From: Oscillospiraceae bacterium
GTDB lineage: Bacteria; Bacillota; Clostridia; Oscillospirales; Ruminococcaceae
Direction: 5' to 3'
Assembly: GCA_031266415.1 (NCBI GenBank)
Contig: JAISBB010000005.1
Location: forward strand, 62,001 to 126,000
Length of the DNA stretch: 64,000 nucleotides
The translations under genes were made by a program, and so were the position numbers. The notes beneath the pieces were generated by a model. The model did not search any database. It worked only from the letters and a program-made list of their open reading frames with translations, and had not been told where the DNA came from. Below are positions 10,485-19,884 of this stretch, piece by piece (positions within the stretch are counted from its first letter, which is position 1; every line of letters starts with the position of its first letter).

Positions 10485-11189
10485 TTATTCCTTTGTTTTC
10501 TTGCCAAAATATTTAATCACGAATCTTGCCAAAACGTCCATCGGGTCTAAAAATCTTTCGTCAAGCGAAAACCATTCTTTCAAAATCGAAAGTTCTGTAC
10601 AACCAAGAACTATTTTCTCACAACCTGCACCAAATAAATCATCAACAACTTCAAAAAAAGTGGTTTCTTTCGGCATTTTACCCGCTTTCACACTAGCATA
10701 TATTATCTCCATAACTTTTTCTTGCTGTTTCGCATCTGGCACACAACATGTTAGCCCAACCTCCGCAAACGCCGTTTGAAATAAACCAACTGAAATTGTT
10801 CCAGTTGTTGCCATAATCCCCACTTTCCCAATTTCCGCATCTTTTAAACTTTTGACAGTTTCTTTTTGAAAATGTACAATTGGAGTTGAAATTTGGGCAA
10901 TCAACTGATTATAAAAATAGTGAGATGTGTTGCAAGGAATCGCAATTAAACTTGCACCTGCCTTTTCTAAAATGCGGCAGCAATTCAAAAGTTCTTTAAA
11001 AGGATTTTCTTGACTTTTCCCTGAAATAAATTCAGTCCTATCTGGGGTTTTTGCATTACTAAGCACCATCATATTAATATGTTCTTGATCTATTTTAGCA
11101 TCGGTTAACTCTGTAATTCTTTTCATAAAATAAACAGTTGCTAATGGCCCAATTCCACCAACAATTCCCAAAAAATCCTTTAACATCAA
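10485..11189 (-). CDS. Aspartate/glutamate racemase family protein
   Basis: LGIVGGIGPLATVYFMKRI, IPCNTSHYF, VLGCTELSIL. Confidence 0.92.
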   Translation of the reverse strand: MMLKDFLGIVGGIGPLATVYFMKRITELTDAKIDQEHINMMVLSNAKTPDRTEFISGKSQENPFKELLNCCRILEKAGASLIAIPCNTSHYFYNQLIAQISTPIVHFQKETVKSLKDAEIGKVGIMATTGTISVGLFQTAFAEVGLTCCVPDAKQQEKVMEIIYASVKAGKMPKETTFFEVVDDLFGAGCEKIVLGCTELSILKEWFSLDERFLDPMDVLARFVIKYFGKKTKE

Positions 11190-12397
11190 ACCTTACCTTC
11201 CCAACCTCTTTTAAACCAATAACGCCCAGAAATTCTTGCATTTTGCAAAAATCTAAAAAAATTCCTATCTTTTTTATAAGATAACGTAGAACAAAATCTG
11301 TCACCTGCCACAAGTTTCTTAATTTTGCCCTTGTAATATTCATTCACGTTCTTCATCAGCAACTTTTTTGGAAGCCCCAACCAAAGATGTTCTGTATTGG
11401 AAATTTCAATTGAAAGTGGTTCTTCTAAAATCCAGTCTTTAACCAAATATTTTGCCAAATTAAATCCACTGCCAGTAACAAAAAAACTGCTTCTGCCTTG
11501 CCGCAAATTAATCTCAAAAAATTTAAATTTGCCGTCTCTTGAATCAAATTTCATATCAAAATTGGCAAACCCCATATAACCAAGGGATTCCAAAAACAAC
11601 TTAACCTTTTCGCAAATTTCGGGTTGATATTCGTTAATTATTGCTAAATAATTCCCAACTGTTTGTGGAGCTTTATCTTCAAGTAGTACCTGCCCCAAAC
11701 ACATTAACTTTACCTTGCTATCTTTCCCAACATAACAATTCAACACCCTCATAGTGTCATCTGTACCCGTAATCATTTCTTGAACAACCAAATCTCCATC
11801 ATAAGCAGATTTATATATACACTCTATTGTATGGGTTAAATCAGCTTTACTTTCAATAAAAAATGTTTTCTTCTGCCCCACAAACTTACATCGAGTATAT
11901 TTTGCACTATCATCAGCTTTTAACACCACAGGGAATGCAAACGGCAACTCTACATTTATTTCTTTTTTTGTTATAATATGAGTTATAGGGTAGTCTAGAC
12001 CAAATTGCTCACAGGCCTTATAAAAATTTAATTTTGTTGCTAATTTTGTAAACAATTCCTCCGAAACGCACGAAACAACAAACCGTTTTTCTAAAATCTT
12101 TTTATTTTTCACCACAAACTCCACATAATTGTCACCACAAGCAACAAGCAACAACTTCGAAAATTTTTTATGATATTCTTCATATATAACATTCAAATTT
12201 TCTAAAAAAGATTGCTGGGTTCCAAAATCAGCAAATATCCTAACCTCTACAATCGAAGAATGCCGTGTTGGAATCAAGCTAAACTCACCTAGTGCCAAAC
12301 TCTTTACTCCATATTCTTCGTGAAACGCACGAGCCATCCCATAAGCATTTAGATCTGTTCCCAGTAAAATCGGTAGAAATTTTCCCAAGTGAGTCAC
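11186..12397 (-). CDS. ATP-grasp ligase, D-aspartate ligase (Asl)-like
   Basis: PILLGTDLNAYGMARAFHEEYGVKSLALG start and FEINLRQGRSSF ATP-grasp motif; overlaps the Asp racemase gene by 4 nt. Confidence 0.78.
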   Translation of the reverse strand: MTHLGKFLPILLGTDLNAYGMARAFHEEYGVKSLALGEFSLIPTRHSSIVEVRIFADFGTQQSFLENLNVIYEEYHKKFSKLLLVACGDNYVEFVVKNKKILEKRFVVSCVSEELFTKLATKLNFYKACEQFGLDYPITHIITKKEINVELPFAFPVVLKADDSAKYTRCKFVGQKKTFFIESKADLTHTIECIYKSAYDGDLVVQEMITGTDDTMRVLNCYVGKDSKVKLMCLGQVLLEDKAPQTVGNYLAIINEYQPEICEKVKLFLESLGYMGFANFDMKFDSRDGKFKFFEINLRQGRSSFFVTGSGFNLAKYLVKDWILEEPLSIEISNTEHLWLGLPKKLLMKNVNEYYKGKIKKLVAGDRFCSTLSYKKDRNFFRFLQNARISGRYWFKRGWEGKV

Positions 12398-14238
12398 CTC
12401 TTAATGAAATACTGGTCATACCAAACTAAAAACGAATATATAGTCCATATTTTTCTGGCATTGTTGCTTTTTCCAGTGTAATGATCTTCTAATAGTTTCA
12501 AGATCTTGCTGTTTTCAAAGAACTGAGTAGCAACCCTGCTAACAAAAAAATCCTTCACTTGCTCATAGAAAACTTTGTCTCTCAACCAATTTGCAATTGG
12601 CACTGGGAACCCTTTTTTTGGCCTGGTTGCCCAAGTACTTGGTAATTTCCTCAGTGATGCCTCACGCAATACGTATTTAGAAACCCCTCTTCTTACCTTA
12701 AATTTGCTGGGGATCTCACTTGCCACTTTAAGAACCTCTATATCTAAAAACGGTGTTCGCAACTCAACTGAATGCGCCATACTCATTTTATCTGCCTTAA
12801 GCAAAATATCATTTGGTAACCACAAATTCAAATCAAGATATATTTTTTGGGTAAGCAGATCATTGCCTTCGGTTTGTACATAATATTTATTTGTTAAATC
12901 TGTAGCCAAAAATTCGAAATCATAACCAGCTCGAAGTAACGCTGTTGACTCTTTTTCTGTAAATATATACGCCTGCCCTATAAAATCTTCTTGCTCAGTT
13001 TTGGCTCCCCTAATCAGTTTTGTTTTCACAGTTCCCTTCAAAACTAATTCCGCAAATTTTGCCAACAAATTTCTTAAGCATTGAGGAACCAACCTTCGAT
13101 ACCAGCGCATCTTCCGTGGCACTAAATACGCTTCATAGCCACCAAAAAGTTCGTCTGCACCCTCACCAGAAAGCACCACCTTAACGTGTTGCGAAATCAA
13201 TTTAGTTAAAAAAAATAACGGCAAAACAGAAGGGTTAGCGCTCGGTTCATCCAAATGATATTGAATGTCCCCAAATTTTTCAAAACACTCTTGCGGTTCC
13301 ACATACTCAATGTATATTTTCGAACCAATTAAACTTGCCAATTCTTTCGCATACCCAGTTTCATCAAAATTTACATCTCTAAACCCCACTGAAAACATGC
13401 TTTGCGACTGCGCCTCCGCCGCAATATAACTGCTGTCTACTCCACCAGAAACAGCTACTCCAATTGGCACATCACTCACTTTATGCATCTGCACAGAATC
13501 TTTTATTGCCTTCCTGACTTTTTCAACAGCTATTCTTTTATTCACACCCTTTTCTGAAAAAATATGATTAAAATAAGCCTTAGTTGTCAACTTCCCAGCC
13601 TGCCAAACAAGATAGGTCCCTGGTAATAGCTTAAATACTCCCTTAAAAAAAGTTTCATTTGTTACAGGATACTGAAAAGTCATATATGGTTTGATTGCTT
13701 TTTCGTTCATTTTTTTTTTAAACAAAGGGCACGGCAAAAACCCTTTAATTTCTGATCCAAACAAAAGTTCTGCATCTCTTGTTAGGTAATAATAAAGTGG
13801 CTTAATTCCAAAAATATCTCTCACCAAAAGTAGTTTCTTTTCTTTGCGGTCCCAAATGGCTAAGCCAAACATCCCTCGTAATTTTGGAAATAACTCTTCT
13901 TTAAATTCCTCATAGCCATGAATTAAAACTTCTGAATCTGTTTGGCTTCTAAATTTATGACCCAAGACAATTAAATGATCCTTTAATTCTTGGAAATTAT
14001 ATATCTCACCGTTAAACACTAACACAATTGAACCATCTTCATTTAACATCGGTTGGTCGCCATTTGTACTAACGTCAATAATGCGCAACCGCCTAAACCC
14101 CACAGCAAATTCCGAATCACAAAAAAAACCTTCGCCATCTGGCCCTCTGTGAGAAATCTCGTGCAGCATCTTGCCCAAAATCATTTTTTGTTCCTCTAGA
14201 TTATAAAGGTCCCCCGTAAACCCAACAAATCCACACAC
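12394..14238 (-). CDS. asnB: Asparagine synthase (glutamine-hydrolysing), AsnB/AsnH type
   Basis: MCGFVGF (N-terminal nucleophile Cys), HRGPDGEG, GVAVSGGVDSSYIA, LSGEGADELFGGYE. Confidence 0.95.
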   Translation of the reverse strand: MCGFVGFTGDLYNLEEQKMILGKMLHEISHRGPDGEGFFCDSEFAVGFRRLRIIDVSTNGDQPMLNEDGSIVLVFNGEIYNFQELKDHLIVLGHKFRSQTDSEVLIHGYEEFKEELFPKLRGMFGLAIWDRKEKKLLLVRDIFGIKPLYYYLTRDAELLFGSEIKGFLPCPLFKKKMNEKAIKPYMTFQYPVTNETFFKGVFKLLPGTYLVWQAGKLTTKAYFNHIFSEKGVNKRIAVEKVRKAIKDSVQMHKVSDVPIGVAVSGGVDSSYIAAEAQSQSMFSVGFRDVNFDETGYAKELASLIGSKIYIEYVEPQECFEKFGDIQYHLDEPSANPSVLPLFFLTKLISQHVKVVLSGEGADELFGGYEAYLVPRKMRWYRRLVPQCLRNLLAKFAELVLKGTVKTKLIRGAKTEQEDFIGQAYIFTEKESTALLRAGYDFEFLATDLTNKYYVQTEGNDLLTQKIYLDLNLWLPNDILLKADKMSMAHSVELRTPFLDIEVLKVASEIPSKFKVRRGVSKYVLREASLRKLPSTWATRPKKGFPVPIANWLRDKVFYEQVKDFFVSRVATQFFENSKILKLLEDHYTGKSNNARKIWTIYSFLVWYDQYFIKR

Positions 14239-14250
14239 AAACGTTCTCCT

Positions 14251-14655
14251 TCAACTTTTTTTCACATCTTTCACTATTCCCGCTAAAACACCATTAACAA
14301 AACTTGATTCCTCTTCACCAGAAAATTTTTTCGCTAGCTCAATTGCTTCATTTATAGAGACTTTAAACGGTACATTATCCATATACTTTATTTCAGCAAT
14401 AGCCAACCGCAAAACAGAGACAGCAACTTTAGAAAGCCGCCCCAATTGCCACCTCTCTGAGTTCACAACCAACAATTCGTCGATTTCTTTAATGTTTGCA
14501 AAAGCCACCTCGCAAAGCTCTTTTGTGAACATCTCTTCCGTAATGTAATTATTTTCCACACTTCTTTTTAATAATGCACTTAACACTGCATCATCATCGA
14601 ATGCCCTTTGAAATAATATCAAAAAAGCTTGCTCTCTTGCTTTGCTTCGATTCAT
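14251..14655 (-). CDS. nusB: Transcription antitermination factor NusB
   Basis: NRSKAREQAFLILFQ, VSINEAIELAKKFSGEEESSFVNGVL. Confidence 0.93.
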   Translation of the reverse strand: MNRSKAREQAFLILFQRAFDDDAVLSALLKRSVENNYITEEMFTKELCEVAFANIKEIDELLVVNSERWQLGRLSKVAVSVLRLAIAEIKYMDNVPFKVSINEAIELAKKFSGEEESSFVNGVLAGIVKDVKKS

Positions 14656-14678
14656 TTTGTTCTCCTATTCATGCACTT

Positions 14679-15077
14679 TCATGCATCAACTTCAGGGCAC
14701 TCAACTGCATCATTAAAAAGACCAACAACAATTACATTCACTCGTGGAACAGCAAACCCCGTTATGTTTTGGACCGCACTTTTAACGTTCGCTTGAACTT
14801 CCTGCGCAGTACTTTTCACATCTGTTTCTGGCCTTACTTTTATATATAAATCAACCATTATCGCGCCTTCACTAAATTTTATTTTTGTGCATTTCGAAAA
14901 TCCACGCAACTGCAAAAGATCTTGCACCCCACAAATATCCGAAACACATTTCACTCCGGTAACTTCTGAGGCTGCAGTTGCCACAATAGTTGAAATAACA
15001 TTTTCAGAAAGTTTGAAATTGCCCAAAACATTCTTTTCTGCCCCTGTTTTCATATTTTTATCGTCCATGTTTTTCAC
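14679..15077 (-). CDS. Asp23/Gls24 family envelope stress protein (YqhY-like)
   Basis: ISTIVATAASEVTGVKCV, VDLYIKVRP, VQNITGFAVPRVNVIVVGL. Confidence 0.88.
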   Translation of the reverse strand: MKNMDDKNMKTGAEKNVLGNFKLSENVISTIVATAASEVTGVKCVSDICGVQDLLQLRGFSKCTKIKFSEGAIMVDLYIKVRPETDVKSTAQEVQANVKSAVQNITGFAVPRVNVIVVGLFNDAVECPEVDA

Positions 15078-15111
15078 TTCTCCTCTCAGATGATAGCTAC
15101 CACCAGTCTGA

Positions 15112-15120
15112 ATTATACCA
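15112..15120 (-). promoter_or_regulatory. Putative extended -10 promoter (TGGTATAAT) upstream of asp23-nusB
   Basis: Minus strand reads ATATGGTATAATTC in the gap upstream of asp23; no good -35. Confidence 0.4.
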
Positions 15121-15150
15121 TATTCTTCTGTAACTCACATTACCGTAATA

Positions 15151-17502
15151 CTACAATTCAACAATTGTCACTCCATTTTCACCTTCACCGAAAAATCCAA
15201 GCCGAAACGTTTTAACCACAGAACATGATTTTAAATAATTGTGCACAGCTGCTCTTAATTTCCCGGTTCCTTTTCCGTGCACAATTCGCAAACTGTGCAA
15301 CCCCACTGCAGAAGCTTCGTCAATAAATTTATCAAGTTCAAACAATGCTTCATCAACCGCCAACCCCAGCAATTTAATTTCGTTTTCTATTTTTTTAGTG
15401 GATTTGCTAACTCCCTTTACTGTTTTGCTTGTGTAAGTCTTTTCAATTTTCAATCTTTTTATTTTTCGAAGATTTAAAATATTCAATTTAGTAGTTAAGT
15501 TACCAATTCGCACTACAACGACTCCATTTTTATCCGGGGCATCCACCAAAATACCTTCCTTTTGCAAGTTTTTTACCAACACCAAATCTCCCTTTCTAAG
15601 CACTTCTTCAACATTTTTTAGTGCTTTATTCTCCTCTCCCCAAAATTTTTTATAAGCACTAAGATTTCCCTTAATTTTATTTCGGAATTCTTCCAATTTT
15701 ACTCTGTTATCAATTTTTTGCGCTGCATGGATTTGTGTGGCAACCTCATTAAAGGTATCTTCAATTGTTGCAACAATCGGATCCGTTTTCATTTTAAAAT
15801 CAAAGCGCATTGCCGCTTCTTTTTCTACCAGTTCCTCTTTCAATTTTTCAACCAGGCTGCACTCTTCTGTAAGTTTTTTCCCTAATACTAGGTTTTGTTC
15901 AATTTTCTCTTGCATTTCATTTTTAATTTCATTTAATTCTCGCAGAACATTTTCAAAAACCACATTTTTTTCAGTTAATTGCTTTCCCGCAATAGCAATA
16001 ATTTCCGCCGGGAACCCCAATTGCCGTGCAATTGCAAACGCATTGGAACAGCCCGGTACCCCCATTGAAAGTTTATAAGTTGGCTTTAAAGCCGCAATGT
16101 CAAACTCACAAGATGCATTTTTGACTCCCTCATTACTCAATGCATACGCTTTAAGTTCCGCATAGTGAGTTGTTGCCACAATTCGCGCCCCACGCCCTTT
16201 AATAACCTCAAAAATTGCAATGGCAAGGCCTGCACCCTCAACAGGATCTGTTCCAGATCCCAATTCATCTAATAAAACCAAACTTTTCTTCTCTGAAATT
16301 TTCAATATTTCAATAATATTCTTTAAATGCCCAGAAAAAGTAGAAAGATTTTGCTCAATACTCTGTTCGTCACCAATATCTACCAAAACATGCGAAAAAA
16401 CCGAAACCATACTATTTTCTTTAGCTGGTAGCATCAACCCACTCATTGCCATCACAGTCAACAATCCAATGGTTTTTAATGCTACCGTTTTTCCCCCTGT
16501 ATTTGGCCCAGTTATTACAAGCACCGAGAAATTTCCACCAACCCCAACATCAATTGGAACTGCCTTTTTGTGCGGCAAAAGTGGGTGCCGTGCCCCCTTA
16601 ATGTCAATTATTCCGCTTTCTACTAAAATTGGGGAAATTGCATTCATTTCAATTGCAAGTCGTGCCTTTGCCAGAATACAGTCCAACAAAATTAATAATC
16701 TATAATTATTTTTAACATTTCCAAGCTGCTCATAAACACAACCTGAAAGTTCTTTCAAAACTTTCTCAATTTCACGCTGCTCTTGTGCAAACAAAAGCTT
16801 TAATCCATTGTTTTGCTCTATTACATTCGCAGGTTCCACAAATAGTGTTGAACCACTTGCAGACGCGTCATGCACCAGCCCCTTTATTTCTCCTTTGCAT
16901 TCGGCCTTAACTAAAACCACAAACCGGTCATTACGAACCGTTACTGTATTTTCTTGAAGGTGCTTTCGAACATTTGGAACGCGCGTAAAAGACTCTAACT
17001 CAGAACGAATTTGTGACTTAATATCGGCAATTTTTTTTCTAATATTCGAAAGCGTTTCGCTTGCCAGATTGTTAATTTCGCCTCCCGGCCTAATTGCTTT
17101 TACAATGGTTTCGTTAAGTGATTTTAGGGGACGCAATTCTTTCAAATATTTCGTTAAAATTAACTCCATATCTTCAAAATTGCCACTCCAACCAACCACA
17201 TTCCAAACGGTATTTAGTAATGCAGCAACACAAAGAAGATCTTTTGATGCTAAAACCGCACCGAGTTCTAACCTAGAAATAATAGAAGATATGTCACCAA
17301 ACAACAAAAATTCGGGCTCGTCATAACGCAAAATTAAAGTTTGTGCACATAATGTTTGCTCTTGCAGCTTTTGAATCTCTTTTATGTCAGTACTTGGCCT
17401 AATTTCAAGCAATCGTTGTTTAGCTTCTTTACAAACGGCTTTTTGCGCCAACAGTTCTAAGATTTTATCAAATTCCAATGCCTTCAGGTGTTTTTCCAGC
17501 AT
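15151..17502 (-). CDS. mutS2: MutS2 family protein (Smr-domain endonuclease)
   Basis: MLEKHLKALEFDKILELLA start (17502), GPNTGGKTVALKTIGL Walker A, DELGSGTDP, C-terminal Smr LHSLRIVHGKGTGKLRAAV. Confidence 0.95.
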   Translation of the reverse strand: MLEKHLKALEFDKILELLAQKAVCKEAKQRLLEIRPSTDIKEIQKLQEQTLCAQTLILRYDEPEFLLFGDISSIISRLELGAVLASKDLLCVAALLNTVWNVVGWSGNFEDMELILTKYLKELRPLKSLNETIVKAIRPGGEINNLASETLSNIRKKIADIKSQIRSELESFTRVPNVRKHLQENTVTVRNDRFVVLVKAECKGEIKGLVHDASASGSTLFVEPANVIEQNNGLKLLFAQEQREIEKVLKELSGCVYEQLGNVKNNYRLLILLDCILAKARLAIEMNAISPILVESGIIDIKGARHPLLPHKKAVPIDVGVGGNFSVLVITGPNTGGKTVALKTIGLLTVMAMSGLMLPAKENSMVSVFSHVLVDIGDEQSIEQNLSTFSGHLKNIIEILKISEKKSLVLLDELGSGTDPVEGAGLAIAIFEVIKGRGARIVATTHYAELKAYALSNEGVKNASCEFDIAALKPTYKLSMGVPGCSNAFAIARQLGFPAEIIAIAGKQLTEKNVVFENVLRELNEIKNEMQEKIEQNLVLGKKLTEECSLVEKLKEELVEKEAAMRFDFKMKTDPIVATIEDTFNEVATQIHAAQKIDNRVKLEEFRNKIKGNLSAYKKFWGEENKALKNVEEVLRKGDLVLVKNLQKEGILVDAPDKNGVVVVRIGNLTTKLNILNLRKIKRLKIEKTYTSKTVKGVSKSTKKIENEIKLLGLAVDEALFELDKFIDEASAVGLHSLRIVHGKGTGKLRAAVHNYLKSCSVVKTFRLGFFGEGENGVTIVEL

Positions 17503-17942
17503 CTCTTTAATCTCCCCGAAATAAAATCCAGTGCCATAAAATAACCACCCCAACCAAAACCCGAGAGCTGCGCAACACAAAAAGGTGCAATAACCGAATT
17601 CTTCCTAAAAGTCTCTCTCGAATTGATATTGGTTAAGTGCACTTCAATTACAGGGGTGCTTACCGCTCTTACCGCATCTGCAATAGCATGGCTGTAGTGT
17701 GTATATGCCCCCGAGTTTAAGATGATAAAATCCCCTTCAAAGCTCTGAATCTTATCAATTAGCGTTCCTTCACTGTTGGAATGAATTAATTCACAGGTTA
17801 TTTTTAAAGCATCTGCATATTTCAAGATGGCCTCCACAAACTTCTCATAACCTATTTTTCCATAGATTTCAGGTTCTCTTTGCCCAATCAAGTTTATGTT
17901 TGGGCCATTTAAGATGCTTGCTACCACATTACTCACCCACAT
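17484..17942 (-). CDS. aroQ: 3-dehydroquinate dehydratase, type II
   Basis: ILNGPNINLIGQREPEIYG, HSNSEGTLIDKIQ, ILNSGAYTHYSHAIADAV, EVHLTNINSRE. Confidence 0.95.
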   Translation of the reverse strand: MWVSNVVASILNGPNINLIGQREPEIYGKIGYEKFVEAILKYADALKITCELIHSNSEGTLIDKIQSFEGDFIILNSGAYTHYSHAIADAVRAVSTPVIEVHLTNINSRETFRKNSVIAPFCVAQLSGFGWGGYFMALDFISGRLKRCWKNT

Positions 17943-18783
17943 TCGCCATATAATAATCTTTCATTGTTTTTGCATCTTCTGCTTGCGTTCCACTGGATTC
18001 GCAAATTATTACTGGCTGGCAATGTTTTTTTATAACAACATTTAAAAGATGTTTAAAATCCGCACCAAAGTGTTGCTCTTCAAAGGTACAATGCCGCCGC
18101 TCGCCACCGCTTGTAAATTCTACTTTTGAAAAATGAATATGCATATTTTTCAGTTTGCAATAACCCAAATTATTTTCTATTGCCTCAAAAATCTTTTCAA
18201 AACTTGCTTCATCAGGCAATGAACCTTGCCCACGCGCATCCATGTGACCAAAATCAATGCAAGGAATTATTGAAACATCCTGTGCACAAAGTTCAAAGAT
18301 TTCTTCTATTGTTCCCAACTGGTTAACTTTGCCCATTGTTTCTGGACAAATATGCACCGATTCTAATCCACTACTTTTTAATTCATCAATCGCCATTTTA
18401 AGAGTGGTTTTAGCAAAATCCATTGCCTGATTTCTGCTAATTTTGGCACAAGACCCCGCATGCACAACAATCCTTTCAGCCCCCATAGCTTTTGCTATTT
18501 CAGCCGTTTGCAAAATATATTTCACACTATTCAATCGCTTCTCTTCATCAACACTGGCAATCGAAATATAATATGGCGAATGAACGGAAAGGTAAATGCC
18601 AGATTTAGCCATTAATTTACCAAATTTCTGTGCTGCACTTTGCGAAATTCTAATTCCGTGCCCACATTGATATTCATATGCATTGAGCCTAAAATTACTC
18701 AAATAAATAGGTAGATCTTCTAACTTGGAATATCTCTCAAAAAAACTAGCTGAATGCCCGGCCGGGCCAAATTTAATTGCCAT
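17929..18783 (-). CDS. Endonuclease IV-like TIM-barrel protein (deoxyribonuclease IV family)
   Basis: VHSPYYISIAS, VHAGS, ICPETMG, CIDFGHMDARGQGSL, MHIHFSKVEFTSGGERRH. Confidence 0.87.
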   Translation of the reverse strand: MAIKFGPAGHSASFFERYSKLEDLPIYLSNFRLNAYEYQCGHGIRISQSAAQKFGKLMAKSGIYLSVHSPYYISIASVDEEKRLNSVKYILQTAEIAKAMGAERIVVHAGSCAKISRNQAMDFAKTTLKMAIDELKSSGLESVHICPETMGKVNQLGTIEEIFELCAQDVSIIPCIDFGHMDARGQGSLPDEASFEKIFEAIENNLGYCKLKNMHIHFSKVEFTSGGERRHCTFEEQHFGADFKHLLNVVIKKHCQPVIICESSGTQAEDAKTMKDYYMANVGE

Positions 18784-19381
18784 CGCACCACCTTTTTAGT
18801 GTAAGATTTTTCAAACCGAACTTAACCACATCTTCCACCTTGCCATTGCCGTCACAACCTTTAACGGATTCAATTGCCTCTGCCCTTGAATACCCCAGGG
18901 ACTCCAACGCACCCAAAGCCTCTAAAAAATTCGAACCTAATTCACTAGGTTTAAAATCAAGGTTAGCATGCAAAAACTCTTTTTGTACTTTATTTTTAAG
19001 TTCAAGAATAATCCGCTGTGAAAGTTTTGTGCCCACTCCACTTGCAGCTGTAAATGCTTTTACATCATCAACTTGAATACTCTTAATTACTTCTTCCGGC
19101 AATAAAGTGGCAAGAATTGAAAGTGCAAACTTCGCACCAACTCCAGAAACCGAAACCAACATTTTAAAACATTCCAATTCCTGCTCGTGCAAAAAACCAA
19201 AAAGTTCAAAGGCATCTTCTTTCACACTAAAATGTGTATATATTTTTACTTTTTTGCCAATCGCCCCCAATCGTGCACTCGTACTAGCCGTCACAAAACA
19301 TTTATAGCCAACACCAGCGCAATCAATTACAACAAAGGTACTTGTTTTTTTTATTAAATCCCCATTTAAACTATATATCAC
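18773..19381 (-). CDS. ruvA: Holliday junction DNA helicase RuvA
   Basis: MIYSLNGDLIKK, KEDAFELFGF, VSGVGAKFALSIL, GVGTKLSQRIILELK. Confidence 0.95.
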   Translation of the reverse strand: MIYSLNGDLIKKTSTFVVIDCAGVGYKCFVTASTSARLGAIGKKVKIYTHFSVKEDAFELFGFLHEQELECFKMLVSVSGVGAKFALSILATLLPEEVIKSIQVDDVKAFTAASGVGTKLSQRIILELKNKVQKEFLHANLDFKPSELGSNFLEALGALESLGYSRAEAIESVKGCDGNGKVEDVVKFGLKNLTLKRWCDGN

Positions 19382-19384
19382 TTG

Positions 19385-19879
19385 TTATATCCAGCTTCCA
19401 TTTGAATTTGAAACACCTTTTCGAAAGGAATGTGCATGGCACACCGCTACAGCTAATGCATCTGCCTCGTCGTCAATTTTTGAGTGCAACTTTAATAGAT
19501 TCGAAATCATTGCAATTACCTGTTTTTTTTCGGCTCTCCCAAACCCAACCACTGCCTGTTTAATTTGCAATGGAGTATATTCAAATAATTCAAGTGCCCC
19601 CTGCACAGCTGCCAACATAATTACACCTCTAGCCTGTGCAACATCAATTGCGGTTTTTTGGTTATTGGTAAAAAATAATTTTTCTATTGCCACGTGATCA
19701 GGAGAAAACTGCAAAATCATTTCATTCAGTTTGTCAAAAATCAACTTCAGTCTATTTTCTAAACAGATTTGGGGAGTTGTAATAACACCGCTTGAAATCA
19801 CACCAAATCTAGTGTTTTCATAATCTAACACCCCATATCCAACTATTGCAAAACCTGGGTCTATTCCTAAAATTCTCAC
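19385..19879 (-). CDS. ruvC: Crossover junction endodeoxyribonuclease RuvC
   Basis: MRILGIDPGFAIVGYGV, AIEKLFFTNNQKTAIDVAQARGVIML, GRAEKKQV, DDEADALAVAVCH. Confidence 0.96.
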   Translation of the reverse strand: MRILGIDPGFAIVGYGVLDYENTRFGVISSGVITTPQICLENRLKLIFDKLNEMILQFSPDHVAIEKLFFTNNQKTAIDVAQARGVIMLAAVQGALELFEYTPLQIKQAVVGFGRAEKKQVIAMISNLLKLHSKIDDEADALAVAVCHAHSFRKGVSNSNGSWI

Positions 19880-19884
19880 CGTTT

